From: Pseudomonadota bacterium
GTDB lineage: Bacteria > Pseudomonadota > Gammaproteobacteria > Xanthomonadales > Xanthomonadaceae
Assembly: GCA_023423605.1 (NCBI GenBank)
Contig: JAFAFF010000312.1
Span: 1 to 6,250, forward strand
DNA length: 6,250 nt
Reading direction: 5' to 3'
Made by a program: the position numbers and the translations under genes. Position 1 is the first letter of the stretch; the number at the start of each line of letters is the position of its first letter. The notes under the pieces were generated by a model, which saw only the letters and a list, made by a program, of their open reading frames with translations, ran no database searches and was not told where the DNA came from. Positions 1 to 5,827 of the stretch are shown piece after piece.

Positions 1-48
1 CAGGCCTACACAGTGCTTCAATGGGAGCAGGGAATGACGTCGCAATGA
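1..48 (+). CDS. xpsK: C-terminal end of XpsK (GspK), minor pseudopilin, partial
   Basis: Only the last 15 codons are present. They read QAYTVLQWEQGMTSQ and stop at TGA 46-48. GspK is the large minor pseudopilin that sits at the tip of the T2SS pseudopilus, and in Xps operons its gene directly precedes xpsL. The short hydrophobic/aromatic strand (YTVLQW) before a polar end suits the C-terminus of a pseudopilin globular domain. The stop overlaps the best xpsL start as ATGA, which supports this reading frame as a translated upstream gene. The identity rests mainly on gene order, because too little sequence is present for an independent family call. Confidence 0.6.
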   Translation, partial: QAYTVLQWEQGMTSQ

Positions 49-1214
49 CAGCGTGGCAGGACGGATTCAGGCAGGTGGCCGGGCAGCTCGCCCCGCGCGC
101 CGGCCATTTCCTGCGCTGGTGGCGCACCTCGTTGCTCGCCTGGCTGCCGGCGCGCTGGCAGTGGGCGCTCGGCTGGGCGCCGGCGCGCCTGTTGCTGCAG
201 GTGGAGCAGGACCACCTGCGGCTCATTCGCGAGGTGGACAATCTGCGTACCGATGTCGCGCAGTTATCCTGGCCCTGCGACGTGGCTGCACTGGCCCAGG
301 TGCTGGAGCCCCGCCTGCATCGCCTGTCGCGTTTCTGGCTGCTGCCTGCCGACCAAGTGCTGCGGCGCACCCTGCGCCTGCCAGCCGCGGCCGCCGACCG
401 CCTGCGCGATGTGCTGGCCTTCGAGATCGACAGGCAGACACCCTTCAATGCCAGCCAGGTCACCTTCGACGTGCGTTCGCTGGACACGATATCGGCCGAG
501 CAGTTCGATGCCGAACTGGTGGTGCTGCCGCTGGCGCGCCTGGAACAGTGGCGGCACGCCGTCGGCAGCTGGGCCGACGCGGTGAGCGGTGTCGATGTGA
601 TGGACGCCAGCGGCACGCCGCTGCAGGTCAACCTGCTGCCGGTGGCGCAGCGCCAGCGCACGCGCAATCCACAGCGGCGCATGGAGCTGCTGCTGGCCTT
701 CGCGACGGTTGTCATGCTGGTACTGGCGGGCGGAAAGCTGCTGGACAACCGCGAACGCGCTGCCGATGTGCTGCGCAGCGAGGTGGAGCGCAATGCCCGC
801 AGCGCGCGTGGCGTGGCCGATGAGCGTGCCCAGCTGCAGGCACTGGTGGACGGCGCCTCGTTCCTGGAAGCACAACGCGCACAACGTCCGCCCACGCTGG
901 CGGTGTGGAACGAACTGAGCCGGTTGCTGCCCGATGGCACCTATCTGGAAAAGATGGGTATGGAAAAGGACCAGTTGCAGCTGATCGGCCTGAGCCGCGA
1001 GGCCAACCAGCTGGTGCCGCTGCTGCAGCCTTCGCCGCTGTGGCAGCGGGTCAACCTGACCGGTGTGCTGCAGGCCGATGGCACCGCCGGTGGCCGCGAC
1101 CGTTTCACGATGACAGCGACGCTGCGGCCGATGGCGGCACCTTCCGGCACGACCAGTGCCCCGGCCATCGATGCGAAGGAGGCGGCCGATGCCGATGCCA
1201 CCGACCGCCCGTGA
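45..1214 (+). CDS. xpsL: XpsL (GspL), T2SS inner-membrane platform protein
   Basis: A bitopic inner-membrane protein of the T2SS platform. GspL recruits the cytoplasmic ATPase GspE and pairs with GspM. I chose ATG 45 (389 aa) because it forms an ATGA overlap with the upstream stop. An in-frame ATG at 21 would add 8 residues and overlap xpsK by 28 nt. A GGGA 11 nt upstream is a modest ribosome binding site. Residues 1-210 are cytoplasmic, and the stretch EIDRQTPFNASQVTFDVR (about 127-144) matches the E..TPF...V.FD signature of the GspL/PilM actin-like fold. A single membrane segment lies at about 213-229. A charged coiled-coil stretch follows (231-280), and then a PilN/GspL-type ferredoxin-like periplasmic domain (about 284-362). 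The tail (363-389) is Ala/Asp-rich and disordered, and it contains the xpsM ribosome binding site. The cytoplasmic half is compact compared with classical GspL, so automatic annotation may call it a PilN-domain protein. The T2SS call is secure from context. Confidence 0.9.
   Translation: MTAWQDGFRQVAGQLAPRAGHFLRWWRTSLLAWLPARWQWALGWAPARLLLQVEQDHLRLIREVDNLRTDVAQLSWPCDVAALAQVLEPRLHRLSRFWLLPADQVLRRTLRLPAAAADRLRDVLAFEIDRQTPFNASQVTFDVRSLDTISAEQFDAELVVLPLARLEQWRHAVGSWADAVSGVDVMDASGTPLQVNLLPVAQRQRTRNPQRRMELLLAFATVVMLVLAGGKLLDNRERAADVLRSEVERNARSARGVADERAQLQALVDGASFLEAQRAQRPPTLAVWNELSRLLPDGTYLEKMGMEKDQLQLIGLSREANQLVPLLQPSPLWQRVNLTGVLQADGTAGGRDRFTMTATLRPMAAPSGTTSAPAIDAKEAADADATDRP
1176..1182 (+). promoter_or_regulatory. 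Ribosome binding site of xpsM (AAGGAGG)
   Basis: A full anti-16S match, AAGGAGG, ends 6 nt before ATG 1189 and 12 nt before the next in-frame ATG at 1195. It therefore favours 1189 as the xpsM start. It lies inside the xpsL coding region, so translation of the two partners is probably coupled. Confidence 0.8.
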
Positions 1215-1914
1215 CCGCTGGCTGGCGCTGGCCCTGCTGCTGGCGGTGCTCGCGCTGGGCTACCTGCTGCTGGTGCATCCGTGGTTCACGGTGCCCTGGC
1301 GTGCCATCGACCAGGAAATCATCGCCCTGCAGGAACGCCAGCAACGCGTGCAGGCGCAGCTGGACCAGCAACCGCAGGTACAGGCACGCCTGCATGAGGT
1401 GCGCGACAGCCTGCGCCAGCGGCCCGGCTTCCTGCCCGAATCCACCGCCGAAGGCGCGGCGGCAGCGCTGGGTGCGCGCGTGCAGGAGGTGGTGCTGGCG
1501 GCCAGCCCGGGCAATCGCGCCTGCGTGGTAAGCAACCGCACGCCCATGCCGGACAACCGCAGCGATGCCGCCTACACGCGGGTGGCCATGCAGGTCCGCC
1601 TGCGCTGCGGCGTGGATGAAATGGCCACCGTGCTGCATGCACTGGAAACCGGAACGCCCCGCTTGTTCGTCGAAAACCTCAACCTGTTGGCGCAGCGTTT
1701 CCAGCAATCGCCGGACGAGTCGGGTACCGGTCTGGATGCCTCCTTCGAACTGGTCGGTTACCTGCAGCCGGCATCTGCCACGACGGTGCCGGTGCTGCCG
1801 CCAGCGCATGTGCCGGACGCGTTGCCGGACGAGGCGGAGCAGCCATCCCCGCCGCTGGACGACGTTGATGCGGGTGCCGCTGGCGCAAGCGAAGGAGGCA
1901 GCGATGAAGGCTGA
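1189..1914 (+). CDS. xpsM: XpsM (GspM, GspMb/PilO-like), T2SS inner-membrane platform protein
   Basis: Bitopic inner-membrane protein of 241 aa that partners XpsL in the assembly platform. The open frame continues upstream to 1156, but the start at 1189 is set by the AAGGAGG site and removes an Arg-rich stretch unlikely to be real. ATG 1195 is the alternative. A short cytoplasmic N-terminus is followed by one membrane helix (about 11-29), a Gln/Arg-rich coiled coil (about 36-78), and a periplasmic ferredoxin-like domain (about 84-192) of the GspMb/PilO kind. The last 50 residues (192-241) are Pro/Ala/Asp/Glu-rich and probably disordered. Cys112 and Cys140 lie in the periplasmic domain and could form a disulfide. 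The gene overlaps xpsL by 26 nt and xpsN by 11 nt. In X. campestris the L, M and N proteins are known to form a complex and stabilise one another. The family assignment is firm from architecture and position, although the sequence itself is weakly conserved. Confidence 0.87.
   Translation: MPMPPTARDRWLALALLLAVLALGYLLLVHPWFTVPWRAIDQEIIALQERQQRVQAQLDQQPQVQARLHEVRDSLRQRPGFLPESTAEGAAAALGARVQEVVLAASPGNRACVVSNRTPMPDNRSDAAYTRVAMQVRLRCGVDEMATVLHALETGTPRLFVENLNLLAQRFQQSPDESGTGLDASFELVGYLQPASATTVPVLPPAHVPDALPDEAEQPSPPLDDVDAGAAGASEGGSDEG
1892..1898 (+). promoter_or_regulatory. Ribosome binding site of xpsN (AAGGAGG)
   Basis: AAGGAGG lies 5 nt before ATG 1904, inside the end of xpsM. It fixes the xpsN start, although the same frame is open from 1565. 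It is part of an 11-nt sequence identical to the one in front of xpsM (1173-1183 and 1889-1899). Confidence 0.8.
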
Positions 1915-2671
1915 CCGTCCGGGTGCGCGCGTGGCGATCCTGCTGGGCCTGGCGGTGCTGGCCGCGCTGTTCTGGCTGGCAACCCTGCTGGGCCTGGGAA
2001 AGCAGGTTTCTCCCCGCGACGCGAGCGGCATCGTCCATCCGTCCTTGCCATCGCTGGCGGCGGCCGTACCGGATGCGATGATCGCGCCGGGCAGCTTTGC
2101 CGCTGTTACCGAACGGCCGGTATTCGCCACCGATCGTCGTCCGCATCCGTTCCGTCTCGGCGGCCCGGAGGCTGCGACCCATGCCACGCTGCGGCTGACC
2201 GGCGTGTTGCTGGCCGGGGACTTCGGCATGGCAACGCTGACCAGCGAACAGGATCGTTCCCTGCGGTTGCGCCTGAACGGTGAAGCGGTGGAAGGATGGC
2301 AACTGCTGGCGCTGGAACCGCGCCGGGCCACCGTGCTGGGCCCGGACGGCGCACAGGTGCTGGAGCTGGCGGTGTTCGATGGCCAGGGCGGCGAGCCGCC
2401 GACACAGCTGCGCGATCCGCGTGCGCCGCAGGCCGGCTTCGTCGCACCCGTGCAGCCGCCATCGCAGCCGTCCGGGCGTGCCGCTGTCGGCGAACGGCAG
2501 CAGGCCGTGCCGCCGGCAGCGCCCGCAGCGGATGCGCCAGCGGCCCCCAACCAGGGGCCCAGTGAAGAAAGGATGCGCGAGATCCGCGAACGGATCCGCG
2601 CTCGTCGTGAGCAGCTGAAGCAGCAACAAAGCCAGTCGACGCCACCCCCCGGTGGCGCCGCCAACCCTTAG
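1904..2671 (+). CDS. xpsN: XpsN, GspC-like connector between the inner-membrane platform and the secretin
   Basis: Inner-membrane protein of 255 aa with a large periplasmic part. In Xanthomonas, XpsN contacts secretin XpsD and the XpsL/XpsM pair, doing the job GspC does elsewhere. It has a short basic cytoplasmic start (1-9), one membrane helix (about 10-31), a linker, and a GspC homology-region-like beta domain (about 62-157). That domain shows the typical run ERPVFATDRRP, then LRLTGVLLAGDFGMATLT, then LNGEAVEGWQLLAL and a final strand VLELAVF. A Pro/Ala-rich linker (about 171-219) leads to a charged Arg/Glu/Gln helix (220-243), and no PDZ domain is present. ATG 1904 is preceded by a strong AAGGAGG and overlaps xpsM by 11 nt. 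xpsD begins 9 nt after its stop. Some databases name this family GspN. It is not the classical GspN of Klebsiella, which is a different protein. Confidence 0.85.
   Translation: MKADRPGARVAILLGLAVLAALFWLATLLGLGKQVSPRDASGIVHPSLPSLAAAVPDAMIAPGSFAAVTERPVFATDRRPHPFRLGGPEAATHATLRLTGVLLAGDFGMATLTSEQDRSLRLRLNGEAVEGWQLLALEPRRATVLGPDGAQVLELAVFDGQGGEPPTQLRDPRAPQAGFVAPVQPPSQPSGRAAVGERQQAVPPAAPAADAPAAPNQGPSEERMREIRERIRARREQLKQQQSQSTPPPGGAANP
2640..2657 (+). other. GC-rich hairpin at the xpsN 3' end
   Basis: CGCCACC (2640-2646) and GGTGGCG (2651-2657) form a perfect 7-bp stem closed by a CCCC loop, 23 nt before the xpsD start codon. No T-run follows, so it is not an intrinsic terminator. It could affect mRNA processing or the relative output of xpsD, or it could be a by-product of the Pro-Pro-Pro-Gly-Gly codons. 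Confidence 0.4.
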
Positions 2672-2680
2672 AGTGAAAGC

Positions 2681-4867
2681 ATGAACCTGCGTTTCCTATC
2701 CTGCTCGTTCGTCGTGGCCCTGCTGGTCGGCTGCACCACCGTGCCGACCCCGGATGTACGCCGCGATGCACGTTTCGGCACCGGCGTGGAGACGCCGGCG
2801 CAGGCGGTGGTCGAGGAGGACGCCACGGGCCCGAAGGCGGTGATCCGCCGCGGTTCGGGCACGGTCATCAATCGTGGCGCTGCGGCGTCGCCGGTACCGT
2901 CGCTGGCGCAGGCCCGCAGCGGTGACGCCACGTTCAATTTCGAAGGCGAATCGCTGCATGCGGTGGTCAAGGCGATCCTGGGCGACCTGCTGGGCCAGAA
3001 CTATGTCATCGCGCCAGGCGTGCAGGGCACGGTGACGCTGGCCACCCCCAAGCCGGTGTCCGGCGCGCAGGCGCTCAACCTGCTGGAAATGGTGCTGGGC
3101 TGGAACAACGCACGCATGGTGTACAGCGGTGGCCGCTACAACATCGTTGCCGCCGACCAGGCATTGGCCGGCACCGTCGCGCCAAGCACCGCGCCGGCCG
3201 CCAGCGCACGCGGTTTCGAGGTGCGCGTGGTGCCGCTGCAGTACATTTCCGCCGAGGAAATGAAGAAGGTACTGGAGCCCTACGCCCGCCCCAACGCCAT
3301 CGTCAACGTGGACAGCGGCCGCAACGTCATTACCCTGGGAGGCACGCGCACGGAGCTGGAGAATTACCTGCGCACGGTGGAGATATTCGATGTCGACTGG
3401 CTGTCGGGCATGTCGGTCGGCGTGTTTCCCATCCAGTCCGGCAAGGCCGAGCAGGTGGCCGCGGACCTGGAGAAGATCTTCGGCGCGGACAGCAAGACAC
3501 CCAGCGCCGGCATGATGCGCTTCCTGCCGCTGGAAAATGCCAATGCGGTGCTGGTGATCACCCCGCAGGTGCGCTATCTGGACCAGATCCAGCAGTGGCT
3601 GGACCGCATCGATACCGCTGGCGGCGCCGCCCGGCTGTTTTCCTACGAACTGCGCTACATCAAGGCGCGCGACCTGGCCGAACGGCTGGCGGAGACCTTC
3701 GGCAGTGAAGGCCGCAGTGGCGACAGCGGCGCTTCGCTGGCACCCGGTGGCCGCAGTACGCGCATCGACGGCGAAGGGCTGGACAGCGGCGGACAGGACA
3801 GCACGTTCAACAGCGGTTCCGGCGGCCTTGCCGGAAGCACCAGCAGCCAGGGCAGCGGCGGCATGAGCCTGCCGCAACGGCAGTCCGGCAACGCCAGCGT
3901 CAGCCTGGAGGTGGCCGGCGACCGGGTAGGCGTGTCGGCGGTGGAAGAGACCAATGCGCTGCTGGTGCGGGCGACACCGCAGGCCTGGCGCTCCATCCGC
4001 GAGGTCATCGAGAAGCTGGACGTGATGCCCATGCAGGTGCACATCGAAGCGCAGGTGGCCGAAGTGGCCCTTACCGGCGAACTGAGCTATGGCGTCAACT
4101 GGTACTTCGAGAACGCCGTCCAGAATGCGCCCTATACCAACGGAGGCGACGCGCGCTTGCCCAATGCTGCCGGTCGCGATGTATGGGGTACTTACGCCGG
4201 CGCGATCACCGGCAGCAGCGGGCTGGGCTGGACGTTCCTCGGCCGCAACGCGGCCGCAGTGGTCAGTGCGCTGGACAAGGTGACCGACCTGCGGCTGCTG
4301 CAGACGCCCTCCATCTTCGTGCGCAACAATGCCGAAGCCACCCTCAACGTGGGCGACAAGGTGCCGATCAACACCACCACCGTCAACACCGGCCTGGGTA
4401 CCAGCAGCTACAGCCAAGTGCAGTACATCGAAACCGGCGTCATCCTCAAGGTGCGTCCGCGGGTGACCCGTGATGGCACGGTGTTCATGGATATCGTGCA
4501 GGAAGTCAGCAGCGCCGAGGACATTCCCAGGGATTGCAACCCGCAGGAAAGCAACTGCAATCCGCGCATTTCCACCCGCAAGCTGGCAACCGAAGCGGCC
4601 ATACAGAGTGGCGACACCATCATGCTGGCGGGGTTGATCACCGACAGCGGCACCGATGGCCACAGCGGCATTCCCGGCCTGAGCCGCATCCCGGTGGTCG
4701 GCGCCCTGTTCGGCAGCAAGACCCGCAACAGCCGGCGTTCGGAAGTGATCGTGCTGCTCACACCCACCATCGTCCGCAATGGTCAGGAATCGCGCCAGCT
4801 CACCGATGAGTACAGCCGCCGCTTCAGGGCAATGGAGCCGATCAACGCGCCGCGTCCGAAGCGCTGA
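2681..4867 (+). CDS. xpsD: XpsD (GspD), type II secretion secretin, lipoprotein form
   Basis: Outer-membrane secretin of 728 aa that multimerises into the channel through which folded exoproteins leave the periplasm. The N-terminus is a lipoprotein signal with lipobox LVGC, which puts the lipid-bearing cysteine at Cys18. ATG 2681 gives this complete signal and follows a weak purine-rich site (GAGTGAAAG). The domains in order are N0 (about 83-160), N1 (about 179-241), N2 (about 243-312) and N3 (about 317-446). N3 is split by a Gly/Ser-rich stretch at about 341-405. The secretin core spans about 450-697, with GDKVPI at 558-563 and the signature IPGLSRIPVVGALFG at 664-678. About 30 basic residues follow and no pilotin-binding S domain is evident, in keeping with transport by its own lipid anchor. 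Cys619 and Cys626 form a close pair in the core. It is the last T2SS gene here and lies 9 nt after xpsN. Confidence 0.97.
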   Translation: MNLRFLSCSFVVALLVGCTTVPTPDVRRDARFGTGVETPAQAVVEEDATGPKAVIRRGSGTVINRGAAASPVPSLAQARSGDATFNFEGESLHAVVKAILGDLLGQNYVIAPGVQGTVTLATPKPVSGAQALNLLEMVLGWNNARMVYSGGRYNIVAADQALAGTVAPSTAPAASARGFEVRVVPLQYISAEEMKKVLEPYARPNAIVNVDSGRNVITLGGTRTELENYLRTVEIFDVDWLSGMSVGVFPIQSGKAEQVAADLEKIFGADSKTPSAGMMRFLPLENANAVLVITPQVRYLDQIQQWLDRIDTAGGAARLFSYELRYIKARDLAERLAETFGSEGRSGDSGASLAPGGRSTRIDGEGLDSGGQDSTFNSGSGGLAGSTSSQGSGGMSLPQRQSGNASVSLEVAGDRVGVSAVEETNALLVRATPQAWRSIREVIEKLDVMPMQVHIEAQVAEVALTGELSYGVNWYFENAVQNAPYTNGGDARLPNAAGRDVWGTYAGAITGSSGLGWTFLGRNAAAVVSALDKVTDLRLLQTPSIFVRNNAEATLNVGDKVPINTTTVNTGLGTSSYSQVQYIETGVILKVRPRVTRDGTVFMDIVQEVSSAEDIPRDCNPQESNCNPRISTRKLATEAAIQSGDTIMLAGLITDSGTDGHSGIPGLSRIPVVGALFGSKTRNSRRSEVIVLLTPTIVRNGQESRQLTDEYSRRFRAMEPINAPRPKR

Positions 4868-4876
4868 TGCGACAGC

Positions 4877-4897
4877 CGCGGTCGCGCAGGGACCGCG
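4877..4897 (+). other. Hairpin just after xpsD
   Basis: CGCGGTC (4877-4883) and GACCGCG (4891-4897) form a 7-bp perfect stem with a 7-nt loop, starting 10 nt after the xpsD stop. It is not followed by a T-run, so a classical Rho-independent terminator is unlikely. It could protect the 3' end of the xps message or mark a processing point between the secretion genes and the glycosyltransferases. Confidence 0.45.
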
Positions 4898-4920
4898 TGC
4901 CTTGATACGCTGGGGGCGCA

Positions 4921-4946
4921 CGCGGTGGGCGCCACTGCCCACCGTG
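4921..4946 (+). other. Second, stronger hairpin in the xpsD-glycosyltransferase gap
   Basis: CGGTGGGC (4923-4930) pairs perfectly with GCCCACCG (4937-4944) around a 6-nt loop, giving an 8-bp stem. A G-T pair (4922/4945) and a C-G pair (4921/4946) extend it. It ends about 24 nt before the next start codon and has no T-run after it. Together with the hairpin at 4877-4897 it fills much of the 102-nt gap. It may be a weak terminator, attenuator or RNA-stability element; the sequence cannot tell which. Confidence 0.45.
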
Positions 4947-4955
4947 CACGACCAC

Positions 4956-4974
4956 GGGCCGGGGGCGGGATGGG
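4956..4974 (+). other. G-quadruplex-type motif over the start of the downstream gene
   Basis: Four G-runs, GGG-CC-GGGGG-C-GGG-AT-GGG, fit the G3+N1-7 consensus with very short loops. The motif is on the sense strand and covers both the ribosome binding region and the ATG at 4970. In RNA it could hide the start codon. The GC-rich background makes chance occurrence possible. Confidence 0.45.
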
Positions 4975-5827
4975 AGCGATCGTGTTGTTGCCGTTGGGCG
5001 TCGATGACGCAGCGTTGGACCGCTGCCTGGCGGCGCTGGATGCCGGTACCGCGGCAGGCACGTCCATCTGGCTGGCTGACGACGCACAGGCCGGCCCGCG
5101 CGCACAGTCCGTGATAGAGCACTGGCTGGCGCATACACCGCTGCAGGCCGAATACACGCGCCGCGCGCGACCGCTGGGCGAAGCGGCCCACCTGGACGAA
5201 ATGCTGCGGGCCTGCGATGGCCTGGACGTGGCGGTGCTGGCGCCGGACAGCGTGCCTGCCCCGGGCTGGCTTGAGCAGTTGCAGGCCTGCTTCGCCCGCG
5301 ATGCGTCGATTGCCACGGCCACGCCTTGGAGCAATGCCGGCGGCACCGTCGCCTGGCCGCGGTTGGGGGAGATCAATCCTTGCCCGGCCCCGCTGCAGCC
5401 GCTTGCGCAGGCGTGTGCCGACATGCCGGTGCAGCACCCCGAGCTGCCGTCGGCGGTGACCCATGCGGTGCTGGTACGTGGCGCGGCGCGGCGCCGTGCC
5501 GGCGGCCTGGATATCAACAGTTATGGCGGCTGGAGTGCGGCGCTGGTCGATCTCGGCCTGCGCATGGCGGGCCTGGGATGGCGCAATGCCCTGTGCGAAA
5601 CCACCTTCGTCGGTCGTGACAGCGAAGGCAGCCATTGGCCCGGCGATCTGGAGGCACTGGCGAGCCGCTGGCCGGCGTGGACGCCGCGGCTGGCCGATTT
5701 CCTGATGCGCGATCCCCTGCGCGCCGCGCGCGATGATCTGCAGGAGCGTTACCGGCAGGCGATAATGCCGCGCGCGCAGGGCGATCTGTTCGCCGCGCCC
5801 TCGTCCCCGCAGGAGCCAGATGCTTGA
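4970..5827 (+). CDS. GT-A fold glycosyltransferase (family 2-like) with altered catalytic motifs
   Basis: A soluble protein of 285 aa, probably a nucleotide-sugar-dependent transferase or a non-catalytic relative. ATG 4970 puts the first beta strand (GAIVLLPLG, 2-10) at the N-terminus, as expected. The G-rich tract before it is a poor ribosome binding site, and an in-frame GTG at 4925 is a less likely start. GT2-like landmarks include DD at 37-38 (strand IWLADD), APD at 91-93 where NSD or DXD normally sits, followed by PGWLEQL, and TPWSN at 118-122. The segment around 179-204 (GGLD, then VDLGLR and GLGW) aligns with the usual G.FDE...EEDLCLR...GYR. In that segment Asp194 and Arg198 are kept, but the acidic pair before the Asp is replaced by Ala-Leu. 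The closing V.H motif is replaced by FVGRDS. No membrane helix or signal peptide is evident. Its stop overlaps the next gene's TTG start, so the two are probably co-translated. Substrate unknown. Confidence 0.75.
   Translation: MGAIVLLPLGVDDAALDRCLAALDAGTAAGTSIWLADDAQAGPRAQSVIEHWLAHTPLQAEYTRRARPLGEAAHLDEMLRACDGLDVAVLAPDSVPAPGWLEQLQACFARDASIATATPWSNAGGTVAWPRLGEINPCPAPLQPLAQACADMPVQHPELPSAVTHAVLVRGAARRRAGGLDINSYGGWSAALVDLGLRMAGLGWRNALCETTFVGRDSEGSHWPGDLEALASRWPAWTPRLADFLMRDPLRAARDDLQERYRQAIMPRAQGDLFAAPSSPQEPDA
5811..5815 (+). promoter_or_regulatory. Ribosome binding site deciding the TTG start of the last gene
   Basis: AGGAG lies 8 nt before TTG 5824, a normal spacing. The ATG at 5820 is in another frame that does not encode the glycosyltransferase, so this site together with the TTGA overlap points to TTG as the initiation codon. 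Confidence 0.7.

Noticed and set aside
2579..2604. Direct repeat GATCCGCG (2581-2588 and 2593-2600) near the end of xpsN.
   Set aside because: It is explained by the repeated Ile-Arg-Glu/Ala codons of the charged helix (EIRERIRAR) and is too short and local to suggest a mobile or regulatory element.
1105..2664. A 519-codon open frame on the minus strand opposite xpsL, xpsM and xpsN.
   Set aside because: Low-complexity Ala/Arg/Ser/Gly composition and full overlap with well-supported T2SS genes mark it as a GC-bias shadow.
4902..4930. Possible promoter in the gap, starting with TTGATA at 4902.
   Set aside because: No -10-like hexamer lies 16-18 nt downstream, where the sequence is GC-rich and forms a hairpin stem. 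An extended -10 reading of the same bases has no matching -35. Co-transcription from upstream is simpler.
4925..4969. Upstream GTG at 4925 as the start of the first glycosyltransferase gene.
   Set aside because: It would add 15 residues rich in Arg, Ala and Gly before the first beta strand, lies within a hairpin stem and has no clear ribosome binding site. ATG 4970 fits the fold better, although its own ribosome binding site is weak.
4865..4970. Read-through fusion of XpsD and the glycosyltransferase, since the frame stays open between the xpsD stop and ATG 4970.
   Set aside because: A 34-codon stretch without a stop is expected by chance in DNA this GC-rich, and a secretin fused to a cytoplasmic enzyme makes no topological sense.
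2696..5635. A 979-codon open frame on the minus strand, antisense to xpsD and the first glycosyltransferase gene.
   Set aside because: It runs opposite two genes with clear protein motifs that share one reading frame, so a single antisense frame stays open across both in GC-rich DNA. Its translation is rich in Ala, Arg, His and Gln with no recognisable domain, signal or ribosome binding site.
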